The translations under genes were made by a program, and so were the position numbers. Positions 8,222 through 17,190 of a DNA stretch of 64,000 nucleotides are shown here, one piece after another; position 1 is the stretch's first letter, and each line of letters opens with the position of its first letter. Below the pieces are notes generated by a model, which saw only the letters and a list, made by a program, of their open reading frames with translations, had not been told where the DNA came from and searched no databases. Source of the DNA: DASPFV01 sp035620975 (lineage in GTDB: Bacteria; Acidobacteriota; Vicinamibacteria; Vicinamibacterales; 2-12-FULL-66-21); contig DASPFV010000234.1 of NCBI GenBank assembly GCA_035620975.1, forward strand, positions 1 through 64,000, written 5' to 3'.

Positions 8222-10114
8222 TCACGGAATCGTCTCCCACCACGTGTGAATGCCGATTAGTGTGGCCCAGCCCAGCAGCGTGATGGCGACGAGCCGGCCT
8301 GCGAGGTTCCGTGCCCAGAGCTGCGAGGCACCCAGCCCGGCGACGAGTGCGACGGCCGGAATCGCCGCCAGGTAGTGACGCATGTCCACGGGAGTGATGA
8401 CGCCCAACACCAGGAACCCCAGGCAGGCGAGTCCCAGCCCCGCGGTGGCAAGCGTGAGGCGGTCGCGCGATCCCTGCCGCCAGAGCGCATGACTGCCGAC
8501 GGCCGCGAGCACCAGCGCCGGTACGCCGAAATGAAGATAGAAGAACCGCGGCACGTCCACGAGCCGATCTCCAATCGTGCGGCCGCCTGCGGCAGGGGCG
8601 GCGCTCGCCGTCTCGGCGCCGATGCGGGCCAGCTCGGTCCGATACGTGTCCATGAAGTGCGCGTAGTACAGCGCGACCGCCGCCACGACCGCCAGGCCCG
8701 TGCCCGCCAGCAGCGCCAGGGCCGGCGAGCGCATCGCGGGCCCGCCGCGCCAGTGGAACAGTAGCGCGATCGCCGGCACGGCGACCGCGAAAATCGCGAA
8801 CGCGCTCAGATGCGAGAGAAACGCCGCGGTCAGCAGCCCGGCGAATCCCGCGACCTCGGCTCGGCGCTCGACGCGCAGCGCCGCCGCCGCCGTCCACACC
8901 AGCACCCCGACGCCAATCGCCTGGGCGAAGGCGTTCGTGAGGTTCCCGACCGTCACCACACGGAAGTCGAGCGGCAGGAGGTGGTAGAGCGCCACCGCAC
9001 AGGCGCCCGCGAGACGGTCGCGCCACATGCGGGCGACCGCGCCGTACAGCAACAGCGAGGCGGCGGCATCCGCGCTCAGCACGACGAGCCGGAGCATCTG
9101 CATGTCCTCGGTCCCGGCGGCGAGCAGGGAACGGAAGAAAAGCGAGAACACGTACAGCCCGGGCGCGTACGGGAAGAGGTAGTTGCCGGGCGCGATCGAA
9201 GTGAAGTAAACGTTGCCGGCGGCCACCGTCCGGAAGCGATGTGCATGGAACAGCGCGTCGCCAATGGGCATTCCCGGGTGCAGCAGCACGGCCGCTTTGA
9301 GCAGCAGCGCCGAGGCCGCGAAGATCGCCGCGAACCTGGCCGTGTTGCGCAGGCTCGTGCGGCCCCAGGCCTGGGCCCCCAGGGCGAGCGCGACGAGCGC
9401 CAGGCCGATCCAGCCTGCCAGGCGCACGATGGTGGCCGGGTAGTCGGTAAAGCTGCCGAAGCCCCGTGAGACGAGCGCCGCCTGGCCGGCGCTCACCAGG
9501 ATGACCGAGCCCACCGCCGCGCCGGCGGTGACGCCGCTCAGCGCGATGGCTGCGCCGAACAGGGCCGAGGCCAGGACGGTTCCCCCGAACGACGCGCGCG
9601 GGGGCAGCACCACCCCTGCTGGCGACAGCGTGACCCAGTCGAGCATCGCACCGAGGGGCCGGGGATCGGCGGGACCGGGCACGAACGTCGCCGACGATCG
9701 CATCTCGATCGTCACGCCGTCGCGCTCCGGCCGCGCGGGTACGCGCATTTCGACCGTCTCGAACGCCGGGCCGGACCGGTGCGCGCCAACCCGCACGCCG
9801 TCGACGAAAAACGTCAGCTCCGGGTTGTCGTTCCCCGGCCGCGCCCCCCTTACCCTCACCGTCAGCAGCCAGGGGACATGACGGTCGAGCCCGGGCAGTC
9901 GCAGCGTCATGGCCGCGCCGGTCCACGCGAACGTCAGGCCGCTCTCGCGCTCGCGTTCCGCCGGATAGAGTCCGCTCACGAGACTGGCCGGCGGCGTGAC
10001 ATCCAGGCTCGCGTGCAGGGCCGGGCCGATCCCGTAGAAGAAGGCCAGCCAGGCGCCGCCCGCGAGCGCGCCGAGCGCTGCAACCGCCAGCGCGCGTCCT
10101 GCGGCGCGACTCAC
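8222..10114 (-). CDS. GT-C-type membrane protein with N-terminal extracytoplasmic beta domain
   Basis: A 630-residue polytopic protein. After one N-terminal membrane helix comes a soluble beta-rich domain (about residues 45-170) with LTFFVDGVRVG and PRPLGAMLDWVTLSP. At least ten membrane helices follow. A GDALFHAHRF segment sits where GT-C glycosyltransferases carry their acidic and His motif, so it may be a lipid-linked-sugar transferase, but this is inference. The GTG start overlaps the stop of the preceding GT4 gene by 4 nt, indicating translational coupling. About 200 nt of spacer (8012-8221) follow it, in which I see no gene. Confidence 0.7.
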   Translation of the reverse strand: MSRAAGRALAVAALGALAGGAWLAFFYGIGPALHASLDVTPPASLVSGLYPAERERESGLTFAWTGAAMTLRLPGLDRHVPWLLTVRVRGARPGNDNPELTFFVDGVRVGAHRSGPAFETVEMRVPARPERDGVTIEMRSSATFVPGPADPRPLGAMLDWVTLSPAGVVLPPRASFGGTVLASALFGAAIALSGVTAGAAVGSVILVSAGQAALVSRGFGSFTDYPATIVRLAGWIGLALVALALGAQAWGRTSLRNTARFAAIFAASALLLKAAVLLHPGMPIGDALFHAHRFRTVAAGNVYFTSIAPGNYLFPYAPGLYVFSLFFRSLLAAGTEDMQMLRLVVLSADAAASLLLYGAVARMWRDRLAGACAVALYHLLPLDFRVVTVGNLTNAFAQAIGVGVLVWTAAAALRVERRAEVAGFAGLLTAAFLSHLSAFAIFAVAVPAIALLFHWRGGPAMRSPALALLAGTGLAVVAAVALYYAHFMDTYRTELARIGAETASAAPAAGGRTIGDRLVDVPRFFYLHFGVPALVLAAVGSHALWRQGSRDRLTLATAGLGLACLGFLVLGVITPVDMRHYLAAIPAVALVAGLGASQLWARNLAGRLVAITLLGWATLIGIHTWWETIP

Positions 10115-11262
10115 GACCGAGCCTCGCGCTGCGCCTCGACGTAGACGGCGCGATAGGCCGCAACCGTGGCGTGCGGCCGGAACTCCCGCTCGATGGTGGC
10201 CGCGGTGACGTCGGCGGCGCGCCGCTTGTGGTGGAAGAACTCCACGATCGCCCGCGCGAGCCGCAGCGGCTGCTCGCGAGGCACGATGGCCACGTCGCGG
10301 CCGAACAGCTCGTAGAGCTCGAGCCCTCCCGGATTGTCGGTGGAGAGCACCGGGGTTCCGCAGGCGAGCGCCTCGAGCGCGACCGTCGGCAGCGCCTCGA
10401 GCAGCGAGGGCAGCACGAACAGGTCCGCCGCGCCGCAGTAGCGCGCGACCGTGGTGTTGTCGAGCAGGCCCGTGAAGGTCACGTGTCGCTCGACGCCGGC
10501 GGACCGGGCGGCCGACTGCAGGTCCTCGAGCAGCGCGCCGGTCCCGCAGATCACGAGGCGCGTGTCCGGGTGGGTCCGTATCACCTCGCTCATGGCCTCA
10601 ATCAGGTGGCGCTGACCCGCCAGCGGATGCAGCCGCTTGACGTTGAGGAGCAGCTGGCGGTTGCCGATGCCGAGCGCCCGCCGCGCCTCGGCCTGGGCGG
10701 ACGCGTCGTGCCAGACGAATGCAGGCCCGACGGGAGGATAGATCGTGTGCAGCCCGCGCCGGTTCAACCCGAGCTCGCGCGCCCGGGCGAGCAGGCGCTC
10801 GCTGTAAAACGTCACGGCCGAGGCCGCATGATACGCACGGGTGAAGAGGTCTGGACCGATGCGTTTCGGCCCGTAATGCCAGATCTCGGTCCCGTACAGC
10901 GTGAGGACCACGGGTTTCCCGGCGCGCCGGGCGAGCAGGACGGCCAGCTCGGGCAGCAGGCCGTTGCTGTGGGCGTGCACGAGATCGCATCGTTCGAGTG
11001 CCGCCGCGAGGCTGCGATGAAGGTGCCAGGCCGTCGGCAGGGCGTCCAGTCGCAGCCAGCGTGCCGCCGGACTCCTGCCGTGGCGGCGCGGGATCCAGGT
11101 GACTGGCCCCGGCAGCGAAGCCCCGCCTGCCGCACGCGGTGGATGCGCCAGGTACTCGACGTCGTCGCCGGACTCGCCGCTCCACTGCCCCAGCAGCCAT
11201 GGCAGCAGCGCGTTGGCCGCCTGGTCCGGAGGCAGATGAGGCGTGACGTGCAGGATCTTCAT
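10111..11262 (-). CDS. Glycosyltransferase family 4 (GT-B fold)
   Basis: A 383-residue nucleotide-sugar transferase. The N-terminal MKILHVTPHLPPDQAANAL loop is the GT4 acceptor-side glycine/proline region. The C-terminal domain has VKRLHPLAGQRHLIEAM, FTGLLDNTTVARYCGAADLFVLPSLLE-type sequence and the donor-binding EALPTVALEALACGTPVLST, including the E-x7-E motif. Sugar and acceptor are unknown. The ATG at 11262 overlaps the deacetylase stop (ATGA), so the start is well supported although the frame continues upstream. Confidence 0.9.
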   Translation of the reverse strand: MKILHVTPHLPPDQAANALLPWLLGQWSGESGDDVEYLAHPPRAAGGASLPGPVTWIPRRHGRSPAARWLRLDALPTAWHLHRSLAAALERCDLVHAHSNGLLPELAVLLARRAGKPVVLTLYGTEIWHYGPKRIGPDLFTRAYHAASAVTFYSERLLARARELGLNRRGLHTIYPPVGPAFVWHDASAQAEARRALGIGNRQLLLNVKRLHPLAGQRHLIEAMSEVIRTHPDTRLVICGTGALLEDLQSAARSAGVERHVTFTGLLDNTTVARYCGAADLFVLPSLLEALPTVALEALACGTPVLSTDNPGGLELYELFGRDVAIVPREQPLRLARAIVEFFHHKRRAADVTAATIEREFRPHATVAAYRAVYVEAQREARS

Positions 11263-12356
11263 CCCGCCAATCCGGACCGCTCCGTGCTGTCCGCAGTTTC
11301 CGTCGGCGCCGGCGGGGTCTCTGTGTCGTCGCGCCCCCCCGTCCGACAGCCGTTTCCGGTCGCGTTCGCTGACCGGGCCAGCACATAACTGGCGTGGAAC
11401 TCGTCGAAGGTCGCCGGCCGGGCGCCCAGTTCGGTCGTGGCGAACGCGACGAACCGTTCCAGGCGATCGAAGAAGGCGTCGAGCTCGGCGTCGGTCCGGT
11501 TGTAGGGACTGCCGCCCACGATCGCCTCGCTCGAGTGGAACAGCACGTTCAGCACCGGCTCGCCCTGCCGCACGAGCGCGCGCGCGAGCGCCGTCATGTC
11601 GGGCAGCGAGGAATAGGACGGCCGCAGCCAGCGCATCCGCACGACCCCGAGCGCCCGCAGGATCCGTTTGGTGGTGTATGGCCGGGGCGCCCGCGCGTAG
11701 GCGTGCTGCAGCCACCGCGGCAGCGGCCGGTTGAGCGCCGCCGACACCGGTACCTCGAGCACGGCGCTGCTGCCCGGTCTCGTCGCGCTGTCGTACGCCA
11801 GGAAGTACGGCCGCAGCGGCGCCTCGACGAACTCCGGGCCGGCCTTGTGCGCCTCGTAGAAGAGCGGAGCCACGCTGGACTCGACGCGGTATCCCTGCGA
11901 CTCGAGCGCCGCCACGTGGGCCGCGGCGAAGCCGAAGCGTCCGGATCGATACGAGACCGGGCGCCGTCCCACGGCCCGCTCGATTGCGTCCGTGAGCGTC
12001 GCCAGCTGTGCCTCGAACTGCGGCAGCGGGAGCATTGCCGCGTACGCGTGCCGTCGCACGTCCTCCGGCGTGCACGGCGGCGTCTCCCAGGCGTGGTGAT
12101 GGGCCCCCACTTCACAATCGCCCGCGGCGAGCAGCGCCCTGAGCACCTCCGCCGAGCGGGCATCGGTTGCGACGGGATACGTGATCACGTAGGTCGGCCT
12201 GACGCCGTGGCTGATCAGGCGCGCGTGCAGCCGCGGCAGTGCGTAGATGTTCTCGAACCGCTGGTGCTCGCGCGCCGCTGCGTCCCACTGGTTGTCGCCT
12301 TCGGTGTCGATGCCGACCAGCAGACAGGGGTTCCTGGTTCCAGGTTCTAGGTTCAT
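11259..12356 (-). CDS. Polysaccharide deacetylase-like protein
   Basis: A 365-residue protein related to the NodB/polysaccharide deacetylase fold. Recognisable pieces are the metal-site segment GIDTEGDNQWD, a His-rich EVGAHHHAWETPP, YRSGRFGF and a C-terminal LNVLFHSSEA. Such enzymes remove N- or O-acetyl groups from glycans. The first ten residues (MNLEPGTRNP) and the likely ribosome site are encoded by heptad repeat units; the conserved core starts at about residue 11. No start codon exists between the repeat and the core, so initiation must lie in the repeat. It is coupled to the GT4 gene by an ATGA overlap. Confidence 0.75.
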   Translation of the reverse strand: MNLEPGTRNPCLLVGIDTEGDNQWDAAAREHQRFENIYALPRLHARLISHGVRPTYVITYPVATDARSAEVLRALLAAGDCEVGAHHHAWETPPCTPEDVRRHAYAAMLPLPQFEAQLATLTDAIERAVGRRPVSYRSGRFGFAAAHVAALESQGYRVESSVAPLFYEAHKAGPEFVEAPLRPYFLAYDSATRPGSSAVLEVPVSAALNRPLPRWLQHAYARAPRPYTTKRILRALGVVRMRWLRPSYSSLPDMTALARALVRQGEPVLNVLFHSSEAIVGGSPYNRTDAELDAFFDRLERFVAFATTELGARPATFDEFHASYVLARSANATGNGCRTGGRDDTETPPAPTETADSTERSGLAG

Positions 12357-12562
12357 GGTTCGGTTCCTGGTTCCTGGTTCGTGGGTTTCCCGCGTTCCTG
12401 GGCCTGGTTCCTGGTTCCTCGCGTCGGAGTCCGTGAGTTCATGGGAGGGACGTGCAGTTCCGTCCCGGGGCGTGATCCCGCTCCGGAACCTTGGAACCCT
12501 GAACCCTGAACCTTGAACCCTTATCCTTGAACCCTGAACCTTGAACCCTGAACCTTGAACCC
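12329..12562. repeat. Paired, inverted heptad tandem arrays (GGTTCCT / GAACCCT)
   Basis: On the plus strand GGTTCNN units recur with 7-nt period at 12329, 12336, 12343, 12350, 12362, 12369, 12376, 12406 and 12413. After a 66-nt spacer, eleven GAACCNN units run from 12486 to 12562, also with period 7 apart from one 8-nt unit. The two arrays share the GGTTC core in opposite orientation, so they can pair as a long imperfect hairpin. The left array enters the 5' end of the deacetylase gene. The spacer contains a GGGACG/CGTCCC hairpin. Confidence 0.9.
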
Positions 12563-12573
12563 GAAGCCGACCA

Positions 12574-13617
12574 TCAGCGATCTTGATCCGAGTCGCCAAG
12601 CGTAACGTGCCAGTCGTCGGTGTGCTGGTAGAAATCCGCCGGCACGTCGAGCCCGTTCACCTTGGCCACGAACTGCACGGTGGATTTCACCTGGAAATAC
12701 CCCGACCGCCGGATGATGCGGCGGAACCCGGCGTGCATGGCGAACGTGCGGATCTTGTCCGAGTCCGCCTGGCGTGCCTCACGGTCCACCCACCGCAGCA
12801 GTGCGCTGAACCCCGCCGCGTCGTCGGGATCCGCCAGGAAGTCGACGAGCAGCGTGACGCGGCCGCGCGGCTCGTGCGCGTGGCGATACACGGCGTAGCC
12901 GCTCGTCCGATCTTCGCGCCTGAGCGCGGCGACGGAATAGCGCACGTGCGGCGCCGACGTGTACTTCCAGTTCAGATAGGCGGCGTCCCGCCGGACGGCG
13001 AACGCGAACTTCGGAGCTACCCGATCCCAGAGCTCCGTGAAGCTGTCGTCGAACTTCGGGATGACGCGCACCTCCGCCGCGAGCGGGCGCGTTCGCGACA
13101 CCAGCTTGACGACCGGCAGCGTCACGACCGAGACGAGCCGGTTGAGCCCGACGGGCCAGGTCGGCCGGCGGAGCGCCCGTCGGGTGAGCGGCTTGACGAA
13201 GCACGGAATCGGGCCGAGATCCGGCCAGCGCATCTTCTGGAACAGGCTGTACGAGGATTCCGACAGCCCGAGTCCGAGCGAGGCCCCGACGTTGCGGTCC
13301 CAGGTGCGGAAGAGCACTTCGCCGAGGCCCTGACGCTGCCGTTCGGGAGCCACCATCACGTCCATCCCCCAGGACCCGCGCACGGCGCGGCCTCTCACCG
13401 AGACTTCGACGGGCATCGTTGCGTACTGTCCCACGATCGCGGTGCCCTCGCGGGCGATCCAGATTTCGGGGTCGCGGCCGATGTTGTTGGGGTTCCTGGT
13501 GTACTGCCACTCCCAGCGGAGGCGGCTGGCGTCGGCGGCGTCCTGTCCGAACACCCGCCGGTAGAGCGCTTCCACCGCGCGGCGATCATCGGAACGGTAG
13601 CGCGTAATCTCCGCCAT
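12574..13617 (-). CDS. GNAT-type N-acetyltransferase-like protein
   Basis: A 347-residue protein whose N-terminal half is GNAT-like: DVMVAPERQRQGLGEVLF contains the acetyl-CoA pyrophosphate loop (Q/R-x-x-G-x-G). The C-terminal half carries LNWKYTSAPHVRYSVAAL and ends with a second beta-rich segment, resembling FemAB/GNAT proteins found in polysaccharide loci. The substrate is unknown; acylation of an amino sugar would fit the context. The ATG at 13617 is 4 nt after the methyltransferase stop; a GTG at 13629 is an alternative start. Confidence 0.7.
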   Translation of the reverse strand: MAEITRYRSDDRRAVEALYRRVFGQDAADASRLRWEWQYTRNPNNIGRDPEIWIAREGTAIVGQYATMPVEVSVRGRAVRGSWGMDVMVAPERQRQGLGEVLFRTWDRNVGASLGLGLSESSYSLFQKMRWPDLGPIPCFVKPLTRRALRRPTWPVGLNRLVSVVTLPVVKLVSRTRPLAAEVRVIPKFDDSFTELWDRVAPKFAFAVRRDAAYLNWKYTSAPHVRYSVAALRREDRTSGYAVYRHAHEPRGRVTLLVDFLADPDDAAGFSALLRWVDREARQADSDKIRTFAMHAGFRRIIRRSGYFQVKSTVQFVAKVNGLDVPADFYQHTDDWHVTLGDSDQDR

Positions 13618-13621
13618 CCCG

Positions 13622-14476
13622 TCACTCACACGGCCCGGACGTGGCGCTCGCGAGCACGTATTCCATGTTGCTGACGAGGACGTCCTGCGTGAGCGGATTG
13701 TCCCGGATCCACCTCGCCACGGGCGCCGGCAGACGGCGGACGGTGCCCGTGACGTGGAGCTCCTCGCGCAGGATCCGTAGGCCGGCGCCGGCAATCTGGG
13801 ACCGCAGCCGGCCGATGCGCACCTTTTCCAGCAGATCGTCCTCCTTGCACGCGCCGCGCTGGGCGGCCTTGATGAACGAGTTCTCGTTCGCCGGCTCCTT
13901 CAGGAGCCAGGGCGCCCGCCGGGCGAGGACCCGGAACGCGGCGAACGCCGCGCGGCGCCCGAGCAGCAGGTGCAGTGGGACCTGAATCCGCAGGCGCGGC
14001 AGGTGCGCGCCGGCGAACGACAGATAGGGCGAGGTAGACAGATACAGCCGGCCCCCGGGCGCGAGCACGCGGGCGCATTCCCGCAGGTACCGCGGCGCGT
14101 CGGCCACGTGCTCGATGACGGCGTGCGACAGCACGAGATCGAACGCGCCGTCGCGGAACGGCAGGCGCAGGCCGTCCGCGAGCACGAAGGCGAGATTGGT
14201 GGCGCGGCGCTCGTGCCCGAGGCGAACCCCCGCCGCCTGGAACCGATCGATCGGGTCGATGCCCACCACGAAGGTCGACTCTTCGGAGAACGACAGGGGC
14301 ATCCCGCCGCCGCCGCAGCCCGCGTCCAGCACGCGTCCGCCGATCGAGACCCCCGACCGCTCCAGGAACGCGATCACCTTCGCGCTCCGGTAGTACTCGA
14401 ACAGCGCGTAATCGTACTCGGAGCGGAACCGGAGATCGGCATGCGCCCGGATGGCGCGCTCGTCAATCCTGCGCAC
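13622..14476 (-). CDS. Class I SAM-dependent methyltransferase
   Basis: A 284-residue methyltransferase. Motif I is VLDAGCGGGGMPLSF, followed by VVGIDPIDRF, the DGLRLPFRDGAFDLVLSHAVIEHV block (motifs II-III) and VLAPGGRLYLST, typical of type 11 methyltransferases. The acceptor is unknown; surface glycan or a lipid carrier is plausible from neighbours. Start is GTG. A TTGACA lies about 95 nt upstream on the minus strand (14575-14570) but no convincing -10 follows it. Confidence 0.85.
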   Translation of the reverse strand: MRRIDERAIRAHADLRFRSEYDYALFEYYRSAKVIAFLERSGVSIGGRVLDAGCGGGGMPLSFSEESTFVVGIDPIDRFQAAGVRLGHERRATNLAFVLADGLRLPFRDGAFDLVLSHAVIEHVADAPRYLRECARVLAPGGRLYLSTSPYLSFAGAHLPRLRIQVPLHLLLGRRAAFAAFRVLARRAPWLLKEPANENSFIKAAQRGACKEDDLLEKVRIGRLRSQIAGAGLRILREELHVTGTVRRLPAPVARWIRDNPLTQDVLVSNMEYVLASATSGPCE

Positions 14477-14571
14477 GCGCCGTCCGGGCCGGCCGCCGGG
14501 GGCACGGCCGCGCGGCCCACCCGTGGCTCACAGCCTGTTGCCTCGACACATTCACGGTGCAAACTGTCCTG

Positions 14572-16287
14572 TCAACGGCCGCCGGACCCGCCGCCGGCGC
14601 CGAACTTGTCGATGAGCGCTGCGCGATCGTGTCCGGTTGGAGTCTCCGCCACGTCGAACGTCATGACGATGGTGCGGTTCGGATAGGCTTCGAGGACCTC
14701 TTCGATGACAGGTCCCTCGTATCCGATGCGGGGAGCGACGTAGGTCAGAATATATCGCACATCGTCCCGCTGCCTGCGGTCCTCGTAGTTGCCGAAGCCG
14801 CGCCCGACGAAAATCGGCCGGATCCGGCTGTCGAGCGACAGGCCGTTGGCGAGCTTCCCGTGCACCAGCGTGCCCGGCGGCAGCCGACGGCCGAGCTCGA
14901 GCGACGCCGCGTAGTTCTTGTAGGTGCGTCCGGCCGCCCACTGGATGAACTGCGCCAGCTGGCCGGCCGTGAGAACCCCGGCGAGCAGCAGACCGGCCAT
15001 GACGGACCACCGCTCGCGGGCCAGCCGGTGCGCAAGCGCCGGCCAGGTCAGGGCGATGAAGGCGAGCGCCGCGACCGTTACGAAGGCGCCGACCCTCACC
15101 CCGGGCCGGATCTGGTATATCGCGAGCAGCCGCACCGCCGACCCGGCCAGTACGTACATGGCGTATCCGGCAGGCACGAGCAGCAGCAGGGCGTAGCGAC
15201 CCTTCACCTCCGCGAGCTCCGGCCGGGCGAGCCGCCGCTCGCGCACGAGCACGATCGCCGCAAGCGCGGCGACCGCCGGAACGAGGAACACGAACCGCCG
15301 CTCGTTGCCGACGTCGTGCGCCAGCAGCTCGAGGCTGCCGATCGTCACCCAGAGTCCGAGCAGGCGCTCGGCTGGCGCCAGGCGGGGCGCCCGCGCGAGC
15401 ATGGCGAACAACGCCGCGACCGCCAGCAGCGTTGTCACCCACATGCGCGTGAAGATGTCGTGCAGAACGGGAAACCACGTCAGCCGGTCCAGCACCGACC
15501 CGAGGTCGTAGCTGGGCTTCCGGGTCACCGACACCTGCCAGTTGTAGAACCGGTACTCGCTCCAGTGAGGCAGGACGAATACTGCGAGCGCGACCATGCT
15601 GCACACCGCCAGCCCGACGAGCGTCGCCCGTCCCGCTGCACGGCTGCCCGGGGTGGTCGGTCGGATGACCGCGATCAGCGCATCGAGAGCGAGCGCGAGG
15701 AGGAAGAACACGGCGGCGGCCTTCGTGAAGAAGGCCAGCAGCGCGCAGAGCGCCGCGATCCAGCCCCACGCCGCCCGGGCATCGGCGCGGGCATAGGCGT
15801 ACCACGCACCCACGATGAAGGCGGCCATGGACGCTTCCATCGTCGCGGCGCGGTTGTACATGGCGTAGACGTAGTTGGAGCCCAGGAGGGCGCCGGCGAC
15901 GAGCCCCGCTTCGCGCCCTGCCAGGCGGGCGACGCCCAGCGACAGCACGAGGACCGAGAGGAGCCCGGTCACTTCCGACACGAGCCGCGCCTGCCACAAT
16001 CCGACCCCGAACGCCGCAAACGACACGTACTCGAGCACCGTGAACACGGGCGCGATGTAGAGGGGGTTCCATTCATCCTGGACCCACGCGCCGTAGAGGG
16101 CCCTGTTGCGCGCGTTGTGCGTCCACGCACCCTCGTCGTGCCAGACGACGCCGACACCCGGATTCCAGGGGGGATCGGCGGTTGGATAGACGCTGCGCAG
16201 CAGCGCGGCAAGCCCGATCAGCCCCGCGAGGCACCAGGCAAACTGTCGCCGCGTCATCACGGGCGCCGGCGATCGAGCGTCAGGCAT
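14572..16287 (-). CDS. GT39/ArnT-like membrane glycosyltransferase
   Basis: A 571-residue polytopic protein with about 11-12 membrane helices. An acidic motif in the first periplasmic loop, VVWHDEGAWTHNARN, corresponds to the D-E pair of GT-C (PMT/ArnT) enzymes that use polyprenyl-phosphate sugars. The C-terminal soluble part (about 455-560) has a LVHGKLANGLSLDSRIRPIF region. The donor could be made by the adjacent divergent DPM-like synthase. It starts with ATG 20 nt after a minus-strand TATAAT (16313-16308). Confidence 0.78.
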   Translation of the reverse strand: MPDARSPAPVMTRRQFAWCLAGLIGLAALLRSVYPTADPPWNPGVGVVWHDEGAWTHNARNRALYGAWVQDEWNPLYIAPVFTVLEYVSFAAFGVGLWQARLVSEVTGLLSVLVLSLGVARLAGREAGLVAGALLGSNYVYAMYNRAATMEASMAAFIVGAWYAYARADARAAWGWIAALCALLAFFTKAAAVFFLLALALDALIAVIRPTTPGSRAAGRATLVGLAVCSMVALAVFVLPHWSEYRFYNWQVSVTRKPSYDLGSVLDRLTWFPVLHDIFTRMWVTTLLAVAALFAMLARAPRLAPAERLLGLWVTIGSLELLAHDVGNERRFVFLVPAVAALAAIVLVRERRLARPELAEVKGRYALLLLVPAGYAMYVLAGSAVRLLAIYQIRPGVRVGAFVTVAALAFIALTWPALAHRLARERWSVMAGLLLAGVLTAGQLAQFIQWAAGRTYKNYAASLELGRRLPPGTLVHGKLANGLSLDSRIRPIFVGRGFGNYEDRRQRDDVRYILTYVAPRIGYEGPVIEEVLEAYPNRTIVMTFDVAETPTGHDRAALIDKFGAGGGSGGR

Positions 16288-16315
16288 TGGGACTTGTCAG
16301 TTTCACGATTATAGT
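16287..16315 (+). promoter_or_regulatory. Overlapping divergent promoters; plus-strand one predicts a leaderless mRNA
   Basis: On the plus strand TTGGGA (16287-16292), a 17-bp spacer and TATAGT (16310-16315) place transcription start at or next to the GTG at 16322, implying little or no leader. On the minus strand the same AT-rich core reads TATAAT (16313-16308), 20 nt before the ATG of the GT39 gene. The two genes share a 34-nt intergenic region. Confidence 0.6.
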
Positions 16316-16321
16316 ACCGGG

Positions 16322-17137
16322 GTGCAGTCCACGTCCGGCGGCCCGCATCAGCGACCAGACCTGACGATGGTGGTGCCGACGTACAACGAGCGTGAGCGGT
16401 TGACGGAGCTCACGCGGGCGTTGTTCGCGGCGTGCGCCGTGCACGGCGTGCAGCTCGAGCTGGTGATCGTCGATGACAACTCGCCCGATGGAACCGGTGC
16501 GATCGCGGATCAGCTCACGGCCGAGCACAGCGTTCAGGTGATTCACCGGCCTGGCAAGCTCGGGCTCGGCAGCGCGGTAGTGGCCGGGTTCTCGATCGCC
16601 AGAGCCGACGTCGTCGGTGTGATGGACGCGGACTTCAGCCATCCCCCGTCGCTGGTCCCGCGGCTGCTTGCGACCCTGGCCGCGACTCGGGCCGACATGG
16701 CAATCGCGAGCCGGTACATCCCGGGCGGCAGTACACCGGCCTGGCCGATGCGGAGGCGCCTCCTGTCGCGCGTGGCGTGCCTGCTGGCTCGACCGCTTTC
16801 GCCCGTGCGTGATGCGGCGTCCGGCTTCTTCCTCATCCGCGGCGATATCGCGAGGAAAGCCAGGATCAAGGCGGGCGGGTTCAAGATCTGCCTGGAGCTC
16901 CTGGTCCGGGAGTGGCCCACGCGCGTCGTGGAGGTCCCGTACCGGTTCGACGATCGCGAGGCGGGGGAGAGCAAGATGAGCTTCCGCGAAGCCGCCGGAT
17001 ACCTCGTGCAGCTGTGGAACCTGTATCGTCTCCGGCTTTCAGGGCCGCGTCGCCCGGTCCGGCAGTACCAGCGGCTCACCGCCACCTCGGTCGACGCGCT
17101 CACTGGCTCGGGCACGGCGTTCGGCACGTTGCGGTGA
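16322..17137 (+). CDS. Polyprenol-phosphate mannose synthase-like GT2
   Basis: A 271-residue GT2 enzyme resembling Dpm1/polyprenol monophosphomannose synthase. It shows VPTYNERERL at the N-terminus, IVDDNSPDGTGA, and the metal/nucleotide-binding DADFSHPP. A later RYIPGGSTPAWP and a basic C-terminus also fit. It has no C-terminal membrane helices. It would transfer a sugar from GDP- or UDP-sugar to polyprenyl phosphate on the cytoplasmic face, providing donor for GT-C enzymes such as the divergent neighbour. Start is GTG. Confidence 0.87.
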   Translation: MQSTSGGPHQRPDLTMVVPTYNERERLTELTRALFAACAVHGVQLELVIVDDNSPDGTGAIADQLTAEHSVQVIHRPGKLGLGSAVVAGFSIARADVVGVMDADFSHPPSLVPRLLATLAATRADMAIASRYIPGGSTPAWPMRRRLLSRVACLLARPLSPVRDAASGFFLIRGDIARKARIKAGGFKICLELLVREWPTRVVEVPYRFDDREAGESKMSFREAAGYLVQLWNLYRLRLSGPRRPVRQYQRLTATSVDALTGSGTAFGTLR

Positions 17138-17190
17138 CTGCCGGCCTCGCCCGGGGATCTTCCGGCTCGACGGTCGCATCAGTCGTCAGA

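Noticed and set aside
12485..12562. Telomere- or CRISPR-like repeat
   Set aside because: Units are only 7 nt with no unique spacers between them and no cas genes, so it is neither CRISPR nor a chromosome end; treated as heptad tandem repeat.
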